A DNA stretch of 64,000 bases from BOKV01 sp041397525 (GTDB taxonomy: Bacteria; Pseudomonadota; Alphaproteobacteria; Rhizobiales; Rhizobiaceae): positions 521,041-585,040 of the forward strand of contig JAWKWL010000003.1 of assembly GCA_041397525.1 (NCBI GenBank), given 5' to 3'. The position numbers were made by a program, and so were the translations under genes. The notes beneath the pieces were generated by a model that ran no database searches, had not been told where the DNA came from, and saw only the letters and a program-made list of their open reading frames with translations. The first letter of the stretch is position 1, and each line of letters opens with the position of its first letter. Below, in pieces: positions 27,016-36,405 of the stretch.

Positions 27016-28486
27016 GTTGTATTTTGATACGGATCGCGGACTTTTTGCCGACGGGATATTTCACTTGAGCACGGATGATCTGAAATTTGGCACCTCCGGG
27101 CTGCGTGGCCTTGTTTCGCTGCTTGATGGTCCTCCGGCTTTCAACTGGACATTTGCCTTTGCGCAAATGCTGCTGGAACGCGGGACAATCCGCCCCGGCG
27201 ACCCGGTGTTCATCGGCCGGGACTTGCGGTCCTCTAGCCCGGCGATTTCCCGTCGTGTGGCTACAGCAATTGCCGCCTGCGGGCTGGTACCGGTCGATTG
27301 CGGTGAACTGCCAACGCCTGCCATGGCCTTCCATGCCATGCGCCTGCGGGCCGCTTCGATCATGGTCACCGGCAGCCATATTCCCGATGACCGGAACGGG
27401 TTGAAATTCTATACGCCATCGGGCGAGATCACCAAGCCGGACGAAACCGCGATCATTGCCTGCCACCAGGGCCGTTCGCCTGTACAAACCGCCGGGGCCG
27501 GCGACTTTGCCGCCGATGCACACGATAAAGCCATGGTCCAATACCTGGATCGCTATCGCGCTGCGTTCGAGCCCAGCGCGCTGGCAGGATTGACAGTGGG
27601 TGTCTATCAGCACTCTTCGGTAGCACGCGACATGCTGGCAGAAATCCTGTCTGACCTTGGAGCGAACCCGGTGGCACTGGGCCGTTCCAATGTCTTCGTG
27701 CCGGTTGATACCGAGGCACTGCGCGACGAGGATATCGCGTTGCTTCGGGAGTGGGCCGGTGAACGCAGGCTTGACGCTATCGTCTCCACGGATGGGGACG
27801 CAGACAGGCCACTGGTTGCAGATGAGAAAGGAGAGTTCGTTCGCGGCGATCTTGTCGGTGCCATCACTGCGAGCCATCTCGGCGCGAGAACCGTTGTGAC
27901 GCCAGTAACATCCAATTCTGCGCTCGAAACCTGCCGCTCATTTGCTTCGGTCAGGCGAACAAGGGTGGGTTCCCCTTTCGTGATCGAGGCAATGGCAGAT
28001 GCAGCCAGTCATGGGCTCGTTGTCGGTTTCGAGGCCAATGGCGGCGTGATGTTGGGTGCTGGTGCTCCAGACCTGGAACCACTCCCGACACGCGATGCAT
28101 TCCTGCCAATCCTTTGTACACTTGCCCGCATTGCCATTGAGCAAAAGCCCCTTTCCGCCATCGCTGCGTCATATGCGTTCCGGCAAATGCTGGCTGACCG
28201 GTTGCAGAACGTGGACATGGTGGCCGTAGGCACATTTCTCGACCGGTTGAGAGCCGATCACGAGTACCGGGCCCGCGTCTTCGAAGACCATGGCGGCGTG
28301 GCGCAGGTCAATCTGGTCGACGGGGTCCGCATCCAGGTTGCCAATGGTGACATTGTCCATTTCAGGGCTTCCGGAAATGCACCCGAAATACGCTGTTATG
28401 TTGAAGCGAAAACCGGAAACAAGGCCCGGGAATTGCTGCGTTGGGGTTTGACCATTCTTTTGGCTCATGCAACCGGCACTTGCTAA
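27005..28486 (+). CDS. Phosphomannomutase/phosphoglucomutase-type phosphohexomutase
   Basis: A 493-residue alpha-D-phosphohexomutase. The N-terminal LKFGTSGLRGLV, the phosphoserine loop VTGSHIPDDRNG, the metal-binding DGDADRP and the sugar-binding FEANGGVMLG are all present. The phosphoserine loop differs from the common TASHNP. It interconverts hexose-6- and 1-phosphates; with the ManC fusion next it most likely makes mannose-1-phosphate for GDP-mannose. The ATG at 27005 overlaps the end of the CMD gene by 11 bases, which suggests translational coupling; no strong Shine-Dalgarno is seen. Glucose or glucosamine phosphates cannot be excluded as substrates. Confidence 0.85.
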   Translation: MRHELYFDTDRGLFADGIFHLSTDDLKFGTSGLRGLVSLLDGPPAFNWTFAFAQMLLERGTIRPGDPVFIGRDLRSSSPAISRRVATAIAACGLVPVDCGELPTPAMAFHAMRLRAASIMVTGSHIPDDRNGLKFYTPSGEITKPDETAIIACHQGRSPVQTAGAGDFAADAHDKAMVQYLDRYRAAFEPSALAGLTVGVYQHSSVARDMLAEILSDLGANPVALGRSNVFVPVDTEALRDEDIALLREWAGERRLDAIVSTDGDADRPLVADEKGEFVRGDLVGAITASHLGARTVVTPVTSNSALETCRSFASVRRTRVGSPFVIEAMADAASHGLVVGFEANGGVMLGAGAPDLEPLPTRDAFLPILCTLARIAIEQKPLSAIAASYAFRQMLADRLQNVDMVAVGTFLDRLRADHEYRARVFEDHGGVAQVNLVDGVRIQVANGDIVHFRASGNAPEIRCYVEAKTGNKARELLRWGLTILLAHATGTC

Positions 28487-28796
28487 TTGAGGCCGTTTTT
28501 GCAATGCTGCCTGCCGTAAGGTTATGCTGCTTGGTGTCTGAAAAAGGCAGTGAACTGCATACCAAGAATGCTCGGGTTCATCTCAACTGACAGGCATAGA
28601 CCCATTGTGGTTCTGTCAAGTGGTCCGGGCAGGCTTCAAACTTCAATTGGTGGATGTCACAAGGGGGTGACTTGCCACATGCGTAACACGGGTCCCATCC
28701 CGGAACCGTGATCTGGTTGATCTGGGAACTTTCTTGCAGGGGAGTTTCCAGGATTGGCTGCCTTTAGCAGGGCAGTGTGAGACGGGCGGAACAATC
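28487..28796 (+). other. 310-base intergenic region upstream of the ManC fusion gene
   Basis: No convincing ORF or RNA gene. It holds one short inverted repeat, GTCAC (28656-28660) and GTGAC (28667-28671), and presumably the promoter of the ManC-AGE gene, which I could not place with confidence. Confidence 0.4.
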
Positions 28797-31193
28797 ATGA
28801 ACGCATCCCGGTATTCGGGCGGGCGAATAATTCCGGTTATCATGGCGGGCGGAATCGGCTCGCGTTTGTGGCCACTATCGCGTCAGGACAAGCCAAAACA
28901 GTTCCTCACCATCATGGGGAAGCAGTCATTGCTCCAGCAGACGGTTGGACGTGTTCTGGAGGATGGCAACCCGCTTGGCATCGAGCGGATGATAGTCGTC
29001 ACCAACCGTGATTTTGCGCATGAGACCATGGAGCAACTCTCAGGTTTCCCCGAGATCGAATTTGATTTCATCTTCGAGCCGGCGGTGCGCAATACCGGAC
29101 CGGCCATGGCTGCTGCAGCAGTTCACGTAAACAGGAATTACCCTGGTAGCGTGATGGTGATGCTGGCCGCTGATCATCACATCGTCTTCAAGAGCGAATT
29201 CCTGAGGCTTTTGGCCGTTGCCGCGAATGCGGCGAGTGACGATTCAATCCTCACATTCGGTATCCGGCCGGACCGCCCCGAGACCGGCTATGGTTACATC
29301 AAGTTTGAAGACAACGGCACCGAACTCTGTACTGTTGCAGAATTTGTCGAGAAGCCGGACCACAAGACTGCTGCCAAATGGGTTGCAAGCGGTGACTACC
29401 TTTGGAACTCCGGCATGTTCTGCTTCGAGGACAAGACCTTGCTGGATGCATATGAGCTGCACTGCAAGGACGTTTTGGAAGGTATTAAGCTTTCTTATGA
29501 AAATGCCCAGACCAGTGGATCCGGCATTTTCCTGTCAGCCGATGAATATGAAAACTGCCGGTCGATTTCAATTGACTATGCGATCATGGAACACTCATCC
29601 AATATCAAGGTAGTACCTGCATCCATTGGCTGGTCGGATGTAGGTGGCTGGAACCAGATTGCCGAATTGGCGGAACTTGATCCATCGGAACAAGTGGGTC
29701 GGACAATGCTGATCCAGAGCACCAACAACCATTTCCACACGGGTGAGAAGCTTGTGGTTGCCATTGGTGTTGACAACCTTGTTGTCGTTGACACCTCGGA
29801 TGCGATGCTGGTGATGCATCGCGACCGCTCGCAGGAAGTGCGCCAGGTCTACGAGTCACTCAAGGCCCAGGCAGATGACCTGATTGCGACGCCCTTTCGC
29901 CAGATGTCAACGCGCCAGAAGGCTTCCTACAACCAGCAGCGCATTCGCAGGTGGCTGGTTGACGACGCGCTTCCGCTCTGGCTGAACATCGGATGGGACC
30001 GGCGCCATGGTGGCTTCATCGAGAACTTCGACCGGACGGGTCATCCGCGCGAATCCGATCCGCGCAGGGTTCGGGTACTTGCACGCCAACTCTACGCTTT
30101 CTCGCGGGCAAAGCTGCTGGGGTGGCAAGTCAATTGCACGCCGGTGCTGAAGAATGCCATGGACTTCCTGCGGCAGCACGCACAATCCGAAGACGGTGGT
30201 TGGGTTTACACGCTCGGTGCCGATGGCAGGGCGATCGATCAATCCGTTCACACCTATGATCAGGCTTTCGTCCTGTTCGGTCTTTCATGGGCGTACAAGG
30301 CAACAGGAAGTACGGATGCACTGGAGATGATCCGGCAGACGGTAGATTTTGTTGATGAACACCTGTGCGACAAGGTCAATGGCGGTTACTTTGATACACC
30401 GCAATCCAGAACATTGTCACATGAGCTGGAAACCAAGCGTCTCGTTTTCGAGGACCAGCCTGTCTCGCAATCTCCGATCAGGGAACCGGGCTTCGCCGAT
30501 GCCAGCGCCATTTTCACCTCGAGGAGTCGGCCGGTCATCAAGAACCTCAATCCGCACATGCATTTGCTGGAGGCTTTTCTGGCGCTGTATGAAGCAACGG
30601 GTGATCGCTCTTACCTCGATCGGTCTGCTGCCATTGTTGCTCCGCTGAAAAACACTGCCCTGGATGGCCAGTTGGGGGCGCTCCCCGAAATATACGACGC
30701 TTCATTGGCGCCGTTGTCGGTCGATGCCGGGCAATGGTGTGAGCCAGGACACCATTTCGAATGGGCGCATCTGTTGCTCAGCTACGGTCGCCTTGTCGGT
30801 GAGGACATGTCGGAACAGGCCCGCAAGCTGTTTTCGTTTGCCGAGGCATTCGGCATCTCGCCTGTCACCGGCTTGGTAATTGATCGGATGTCGCCTGAAG
30901 GCAAGGCAATCGAGGACACCTCGCGCTTGTGGCCCCAACTGGAACGCCTGCGGTGCATGCTGGCTTTGCGCAAGACAGGCATGGATATCTTCGAGGACAA
31001 GATCGAAATGTGCGTCCAGTCCGTTTTCGAAGCCTATCTCGATCCGGCGCCTGATGGCATGTGGGAGGACAAGATCGACGCCCGGGGCAGGATCATTTCA
31101 AAGGAAATTCCGCAGAGCAGCTTCTACCACATCGTCGCTGCCTTTACCGACTACCTTGAGGGCAAGGCCCAGTCCGGGCGGTTCCTTCAATAG
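28797..31193 (+). CDS. Mannose-1-phosphate guanylyltransferase fused to an AGE-family epimerase/isomerase
   Basis: A 798-residue bifunctional protein. Residues 1 to about 350 are a GDP-mannose pyrophosphorylase: the nucleotide-binding IPVIMAGGIGSRLWPLSR, then DKPKQFL and FVEKPD. Instead of the usual cupin phosphomannose isomerase of ManC, residues from about 375 on are an alpha/alpha-barrel of the N-acylglucosamine 2-epimerase/mannose isomerase family (WDRRHGGFIENFD, VHTYDQAFVLFGLSWAY, NPHMHLLEAFLALYE). Together the halves could turn fructose-6-phosphate, through the neighbouring mutase, into GDP-mannose. The ATG at 28797 follows GGCGGA; the frame opens further upstream at 28734. It supplies the glycan genes at 48-53 kb. 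Confidence 0.88.
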   Translation: MNASRYSGGRIIPVIMAGGIGSRLWPLSRQDKPKQFLTIMGKQSLLQQTVGRVLEDGNPLGIERMIVVTNRDFAHETMEQLSGFPEIEFDFIFEPAVRNTGPAMAAAAVHVNRNYPGSVMVMLAADHHIVFKSEFLRLLAVAANAASDDSILTFGIRPDRPETGYGYIKFEDNGTELCTVAEFVEKPDHKTAAKWVASGDYLWNSGMFCFEDKTLLDAYELHCKDVLEGIKLSYENAQTSGSGIFLSADEYENCRSISIDYAIMEHSSNIKVVPASIGWSDVGGWNQIAELAELDPSEQVGRTMLIQSTNNHFHTGEKLVVAIGVDNLVVVDTSDAMLVMHRDRSQEVRQVYESLKAQADDLIATPFRQMSTRQKASYNQQRIRRWLVDDALPLWLNIGWDRRHGGFIENFDRTGHPRESDPRRVRVLARQLYAFSRAKLLGWQVNCTPVLKNAMDFLRQHAQSEDGGWVYTLGADGRAIDQSVHTYDQAFVLFGLSWAYKATGSTDALEMIRQTVDFVDEHLCDKVNGGYFDTPQSRTLSHELETKRLVFEDQPVSQSPIREPGFADASAIFTSRSRPVIKNLNPHMHLLEAFLALYEATGDRSYLDRSAAIVAPLKNTALDGQLGALPEIYDASLAPLSVDAGQWCEPGHHFEWAHLLLSYGRLVGEDMSEQARKLFSFAEAFGISPVTGLVIDRMSPEGKAIEDTSRLWPQLERLRCMLALRKTGMDIFEDKIEMCVQSVFEAYLDPAPDGMWEDKIDARGRIISKEIPQSSFYHIVAAFTDYLEGKAQSGRFLQ

Positions 31194-31200
31194 GTGGTTG

Positions 31201-32307
31201 TCAGACCAAGCTCCGGTATAGTTCCAGATACCGCTCCGCGATGATTGTGGCATTGAAGTGCCGCTCGTAGCGCTGCCTTGCTGCCATGCCCATCCGGTTT
31301 GCCATCACAGGATCTGAGGCAATCAGGTTCATTGCATGGCCGAATGCAGCACTATCGGAAGGTGGGACGACAATTCCCGTCACACCATCAATATTGACAT
31401 AGGAAGTCCCGGTGGAGAGGTCACAGGAAATCATCGGTTTGCCGAAACACGCCGCCTCGACCAGCGAAATTCCGAACGCTTCCGCGCGGTTGTTCGAAGG
31501 AAATGCAAAAGCCTTGCACAATGTCAGCAAGGCAGTTTTCTCTTCATCACTCACATGCCCGAGCATGGTCACATTGGAAATGTTCCCACGCCGAATGACG
31601 GATTCGAGTTTGCCACGTTCCCGGCCTTCTCCAGCGATGACGACCTTGTGGCCGGTTGCCTTGGCTGCTGACAGAAGGGTTTCCAGCCCCTTGTAAGGGC
31701 GCAAGACCCCAATGAACAGGAAGAACCCCTCGCCAACCTTCGCGCGCATCCTGTCAAGCACGGACTTTTGCGGTTCAGCAAGGGATTCAGGGCCCGTTGC
31801 GAGCGGAATCACCTCGATCTGTTTTTCCAGGCTGCGCAAGACGGGACTGCTTGCCGCATACTGGGGCGATGTCGCCACCACCCTGTCGACCGAATCGAGA
31901 AAGCGCTTCGCGATCCCCGAATAGACATGGGCCAGCAATGGCCTGCCGATTGCGTCCGCATGATAGGTGACGACTGTGGGTTTGCCGTGCCGGGTGAGAA
32001 AGTGCGCAATGTCCATGAATGGCCACGGAAAATGGTAATGCACAATGTCGGCTTCGCGCGCAAACTCGCGAAACATGCCGATCGCCTGCATGGACATGCC
32101 GGTAGATGCTATCTCGAAGCTTTTCCTTGCCTGCACCACACGATAACCATGGCGCTTCAGGGGGCCGGGCTGTGGCTCGGCTGATAGTGTGAGTACCGTG
32201 GTTTCGACACCATGGGGAACCTGGCCGGTGGCAATCGTGTCAATGACGCGTTCAATGCCCCCGACGCTGTCAGGCCAGAACGTCTTGAAGAAATGCAGCA
32301 CCTTCAT
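31201..32307 (-). CDS. Glycosyltransferase family 4 protein
   Basis: A 368-residue GT-B glycosyltransferase. The N-terminal domain opens MKVLHFFKTFWPDSVGGIERV, with the glycine-rich acceptor-side loop. The C-terminal domain has FLFIGVLRPYKGLETLL and the nucleotide-sugar motif EAFGISLVEAACFGKPMISCD, typical of GT4 retaining enzymes. It probably adds a sugar, perhaps mannose given the GDP-mannose genes beside it, to a surface glycan at the cytoplasmic membrane face. In-frame starts exist up to 32397, but the conserved sequence begins at 32307. It converges on the ManC fusion gene. Confidence 0.88.
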   Translation of the reverse strand: MKVLHFFKTFWPDSVGGIERVIDTIATGQVPHGVETTVLTLSAEPQPGPLKRHGYRVVQARKSFEIASTGMSMQAIGMFREFAREADIVHYHFPWPFMDIAHFLTRHGKPTVVTYHADAIGRPLLAHVYSGIAKRFLDSVDRVVATSPQYAASSPVLRSLEKQIEVIPLATGPESLAEPQKSVLDRMRAKVGEGFFLFIGVLRPYKGLETLLSAAKATGHKVVIAGEGRERGKLESVIRRGNISNVTMLGHVSDEEKTALLTLCKAFAFPSNNRAEAFGISLVEAACFGKPMISCDLSTGTSYVNIDGVTGIVVPPSDSAAFGHAMNLIASDPVMANRMGMAARQRYERHFNATIIAERYLELYRSLV

Positions 32308-32546
32308 CGTCTCGGACCGCTCACCAACCCAATTGTACATTCCCGCGACTGTTCGCAGCCGGGTAGGGGCAAACCAACATGACGTAAGGGAATACATATT
32401 TTTTCAGCCGGGCACAATCACTCAATCATGTCCCTGAAAAATATGGATTATCAAAAGTCGACTGGCCAATTCTTCCTTCTGCCTATTCCCGTTTTCATGG
32501 TTGGCGCCATTGTTGGGGAAACTTCCGCCGCTGGAGAACCCTGCAA

Positions 32547-33662
32547 ATGGACAATACGGATCGTCTCTCTCTGCCTTATCTGATGCCGTCACAGGCACAA
32601 AAACATGTCACCCATAATGAGGCCCTGGGAGTGCTGGACATCCTCGTCCAGCCCGTCGTGGCTTCATCTCCCTCCGACCAGCCGCCGGACTCTCCGTCAG
32701 CGGGCGACATTTTCATAGTAGGGACCAATCCGGTCGGCGAATGGTCGGGGCGCGCAGGGCAGGTAGCAGCTTTTCAGGACAATGCTTGGCAGTATGTTGT
32801 CCCGCTGGATGGTTGGCAGTTCCAGCTTCGCAATTCCGATGTGACGTATTTTCGCGAGAACGGCAACTGGGAGGAGGTCACGAGATTTGATCCCGGCTCG
32901 CTGGATCAGCTCGGCATCGGTCATGCCCCCGCTGTGCCGTTGCACGTTGGCGTCGAGAGCGGCACTGCCACCATCCGCCTGCAGAGTGGGGAAGGTGGTT
33001 CCTTTGGGTCCCCATTCGCCGATTTTTCGCATGACAGCGCCTCGTTCTTCTTTACCAACTGGGGTGCGGGAAACATTGCTTTTACCGCGGTTCGTCCGGG
33101 TACAAGTGTGGCATTTGGCGCGGCTGGTGGTGTCCGGTTGCGGGTTGGCGAATCCGCGACCATGCCGGAGACGGACAACGCCTACAGCCTTGGTGACAGC
33201 ACCCATCGCTGGAATTCGGTCTGGTCGGCAAATGGTGTGATCCAGACATCGGATGTCCGTGACAAGCGGGTTGAGCAAACGGCATTCGGGTTTGCCGGGC
33301 GCATGGTGGATGCAATTGCCCCGGTGTTGTATCGCTGGAAAATTGGCTTGAACCAGATCGTTCCCGAAGGGGGTGAGCCGGGCGAGCCGCACTTGCAAGA
33401 GAAATCAGGAACTGTGCGTCAGAGCCCTGGCAGGCGCCTGCATGCAGGCTTTCTTGCGCAGGATGTTCATGCATTTCTCGAAAGCGAGGACATCGATCTT
33501 GCTGCATGGGGGTTGGCTGACAGGTCGGATCCGCAAAGCAGGCAATGGTTGCGGCCAGACCAGTTGCTCGCTATTCTCTGGCAGGCAGTACGCGACCTGC
33601 GCATGGAACTCTCGCAGCTTCAAGAGACGCTCAAATCAGGGGTGCGACCTTCAGCGCGATAG
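32547..33662 (+). CDS. DUF2793 protein with C-terminal S74 intramolecular chaperone
   Basis: A 371-residue phage-tail-like protein. Residues 1-110 are DUF2793 (LPYLMPSQAQKHVTHNEAL), found in tail proteins of alphaproteobacterial phages and gene transfer agents. The C-terminus is a peptidase S74 chaperone, with the self-cleavage dyad Ser235/Lys240 in TSDVRDKR spaced exactly as in characterised endosialidase chaperones. Cleavage would release about 137 residues after trimer folding. The segment between (LDQLGIGHAPAVPLHVGV onward) looks like a receptor-binding or glycan-binding fibre. No other phage genes are close, so a domesticated surface fibre or depolymerase-like role is possible. Confidence 0.8.
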   Translation: MDNTDRLSLPYLMPSQAQKHVTHNEALGVLDILVQPVVASSPSDQPPDSPSAGDIFIVGTNPVGEWSGRAGQVAAFQDNAWQYVVPLDGWQFQLRNSDVTYFRENGNWEEVTRFDPGSLDQLGIGHAPAVPLHVGVESGTATIRLQSGEGGSFGSPFADFSHDSASFFFTNWGAGNIAFTAVRPGTSVAFGAAGGVRLRVGESATMPETDNAYSLGDSTHRWNSVWSANGVIQTSDVRDKRVEQTAFGFAGRMVDAIAPVLYRWKIGLNQIVPEGGEPGEPHLQEKSGTVRQSPGRRLHAGFLAQDVHAFLESEDIDLAAWGLADRSDPQSRQWLRPDQLLAILWQAVRDLRMELSQLQETLKSGVRPSAR

Positions 33663-33786
33663 ATATGCGATCCCTGGTTTGCAATCTTGTGAAAGGTCTT
33701 GACCGCAACACAATCACAAGGCGAAAATGGTCCGTTAATATTTGCAGGAGCAGGCTTCCGGACAATGGATGCCAGAGGAGGCGCGG

Positions 33787-36399
33787 ATGTGTATGCTTTG
33801 TACGCTGTTGGGGTCCCGTTCGGGAAGCACGAGCGGAACCTATGCTGCGACGATGGTGAGCGATCCTTCCCAGACGGTTGCGGGCGCTGCCGGCAGCCAG
33901 ACAACCCAGTCCATATCCGCAACCGGCATCACTGTTGTTGACGGCATCCTCTTCGGCACCCGCTGGGAAGGTGCCATCAATTACAGTTTTGCCGATTCAT
34001 TTAGTGACTTCGGGGGCGCCTATCCCTATGCGGTAACCGGGTTTGCGCAAGTCTCGGCCGCACAGCAGGACGCGATTCGTTCCATTCTTGAAGGGACAGG
34101 TACCGCTTTCACCTATGGCTCGTTCGAGCAGGTCTGCAACCTCAACATATCCATCGCGGCTGACGCCAGCGGGCCGTCGGACATCACCATCGCCCAGTGC
34201 AACAATTTCGACGGGTCAAACCTGGATACCGCCCGCGTTGCCGATTTCCCGGGCGACGGTTCGGGCGGCTCGGACGGTGATGTCTGGTTCGGCGATGACA
34301 GCAACCAGTATCGCAGTCCTCTGCTCGGCGACTATGCGTGGATGACCCATATCCACGAACTGGGGCACGCGCTGGGCCTTAGCCATGCACAGAATGGTGG
34401 CGGCTCCGCATTTGATGTGACAGTGCCGGTTGAGTTTGATTCCATGGAATACACCGTGATGTCATACAGGAGCCATGTTCTGGGTGACACGGTGACGGGA
34501 TATGGCAACGAAACCTACGGGTTCGCACAGACACTGATGATGCTCGACATCGCTGCCCTGCAATATCTTTATGGTGCCAACTACAACACGAACAACACCG
34601 ACACGGTCTATACCTGGAGTACGACAACGGGCGAAATGTCGCTGAACGGAGTCGGCCAGGGCGCGCCAGGCGACGGGGCGGGAGGCTCCGCCAACCGCAT
34701 TTTCCTGACGGTCTGGGATGGCGGCGGCTACGACACTTACGACTTGTCCAATTACACCACCAATCTTGAACTCGATCTGCGTCCGGGCATGCAATCGGTA
34801 TTCTCGCAGGCCCAGCTTGCCGATCTCGGCAATGGCGTCGATGCCAGTGGCAATGTCTACAATGCACTGATGTTTGGTGGTAACACGGCTTCGCTGATCG
34901 AGAATGCCATTGGCGGATCAGGCAGTGACGAGATAATCGGTAACGAAGTTGCCAACAATCTGCAGGGCAATGGTGGCAGCGACGTTCTTGATGGTCGTGA
35001 AGGCAGCGACATCCTGCGCGGCGGCAATGGAACGGATTACCTTTTCGGAGACTTCGATACCAACAATCGCGGTACCAATCCGGGCCCGACCTATAATGGC
35101 GACACGCAGGCGACCAAGACCGCGGGCCAGTTCAACAATTCGATCGCCAATGCCATCAACGTAACGTCCGAGATCGGTTACGACTTCGACCAGAATGTCT
35201 TTTTCAGCAGTGAGCAGGCGCATGTGTCGATCACTGCCTCAGGAAACAACCAGCGCGACTTCTACCAGTTTACCATCCTGACTGCAGGGACCGTCATCCT
35301 CGACATTGATGGCACAACCGGTGGGCTTGATACGAGGCTGAACCTGTACAATTCGTCCGGCATATTGATCACCGGAAATGACGATGGACTGGAAAACATA
35401 GTCGGAGGCTTTCAGGCAGGCGAATCCTTCATCTATGACGAAGGTTCCACGATACCGCAGGATTCGATCATCTATGTTCCGAACCTTGCCGCTGGAACCT
35501 ATTATGTCGAGGTTTTTCAGTGGGATGAATTCACGCCGGCTGGCGTCAATATCGCTTCCGGACAGGATTATGTCCTCAACATCACAGTACCCGTGGACGA
35601 CACGTTCCTGTTTGCTGATCCCGTTGACGGCGATGTGGACTACCTGTTTGGCGATGCTGGCGATGACTGGTTGTTTGGCCAGGCAGGCGCGGATTGGCTC
35701 TACGGCGGCAATGACAATGACACCCTTTTTGGCGGTGCAGGCGCTGACCTGATGTTTGGCGAAGCAGGCAGCGACATCATGAATGGCGGCGCCGATGGCG
35801 ACTATATGTGGGGCGGTGACGGCGCGGATTTCATGCATGGCAATGACGGTGTGGACTGGCTGCGTGGCGAGGAAGGTGTTGACTATCTCTGGGGCGAGGC
35901 GGACGACGATGTTCTCATCGGTGGTTCCGGCGATGACCGCATGCATGGAGGCACTGGCACCGACACCTTCTACGGCGAAGAAGACAATGACTGGATCTAT
36001 GGCGAGGCCAATGGCGACGTTGCCTTCGGCCAGCTCGGCAACGACCACATCTATGGCGGTTCGGAGGGCGACTTCCTGTTCGGCGGCGCTGGTGCTGATG
36101 TCATCAATGGCGGCACCCAGAACGACCTGATGTGGGGCGACATGCCCGGCACCTATGACAGCGCAACGGACACGTTCGAATTCGACGCAAATTGGGGCTT
36201 TGACGCCGTCTATGACTTTGAACTTGGTGTCGACCAGGTGCGGTTCACGTCAATCGCCGGTCTGACGCAGTTTTCCAATTTCACACTCTATGATGGCGGA
36301 GCCAATGTGACGATTGCCTTCGGGGCTGACGCGATCACCTTCTACGGCGTGACCCAGGCCGAACTCTCGGCAAACCAGGGCGATTTCAGTTTCGTGTGA
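33787..36399 (+). CDS. Serralysin-like M10 metallopeptidase with RTX repeats
   Basis: An 870-residue secreted protease. The zinc motif HELGHALGLSH is at residues 190-200, with a Met-turn in YTVMSYRS, as in serralysins. After the peptidase come a first RTX block (about 375-430), a PPC-like beta-sandwich (about 475-620, NQRDFYQFTILTAGTVILDIDG), a second RTX block, and the C-terminal cassette shared with the next RTX proteins. There is no N-terminal signal peptide; the C-terminal end GDFSFV is a type I secretion-type tail. The ATG at 33787 follows a strong AGAGGAGG. An upstream ATG at 33742 is in frame but lacks this site. Calcium is probably needed for folding. Confidence 0.9.
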   Translation: MCMLCTLLGSRSGSTSGTYAATMVSDPSQTVAGAAGSQTTQSISATGITVVDGILFGTRWEGAINYSFADSFSDFGGAYPYAVTGFAQVSAAQQDAIRSILEGTGTAFTYGSFEQVCNLNISIAADASGPSDITIAQCNNFDGSNLDTARVADFPGDGSGGSDGDVWFGDDSNQYRSPLLGDYAWMTHIHELGHALGLSHAQNGGGSAFDVTVPVEFDSMEYTVMSYRSHVLGDTVTGYGNETYGFAQTLMMLDIAALQYLYGANYNTNNTDTVYTWSTTTGEMSLNGVGQGAPGDGAGGSANRIFLTVWDGGGYDTYDLSNYTTNLELDLRPGMQSVFSQAQLADLGNGVDASGNVYNALMFGGNTASLIENAIGGSGSDEIIGNEVANNLQGNGGSDVLDGREGSDILRGGNGTDYLFGDFDTNNRGTNPGPTYNGDTQATKTAGQFNNSIANAINVTSEIGYDFDQNVFFSSEQAHVSITASGNNQRDFYQFTILTAGTVILDIDGTTGGLDTRLNLYNSSGILITGNDDGLENIVGGFQAGESFIYDEGSTIPQDSIIYVPNLAAGTYYVEVFQWDEFTPAGVNIASGQDYVLNITVPVDDTFLFADPVDGDVDYLFGDAGDDWLFGQAGADWLYGGNDNDTLFGGAGADLMFGEAGSDIMNGGADGDYMWGGDGADFMHGNDGVDWLRGEEGVDYLWGEADDDVLIGGSGDDRMHGGTGTDTFYGEEDNDWIYGEANGDVAFGQLGNDHIYGGSEGDFLFGGAGADVINGGTQNDLMWGDMPGTYDSATDTFEFDANWGFDAVYDFELGVDQVRFTSIAGLTQFSNFTLYDGGANVTIAFGADAITFYGVTQAELSANQGDFSFV
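36000..36399 (+). repeat. RTX C-terminal cassette, copy 1 (400 bp)
   Basis: The last 400 bases of the metalloprotease gene, including its stop, align without gaps to 40381-40780 and 44297-44696. This copy is the most diverged of the three. Confidence 0.8.
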
Positions 36400-36405
36400 G
36401 GCGGC

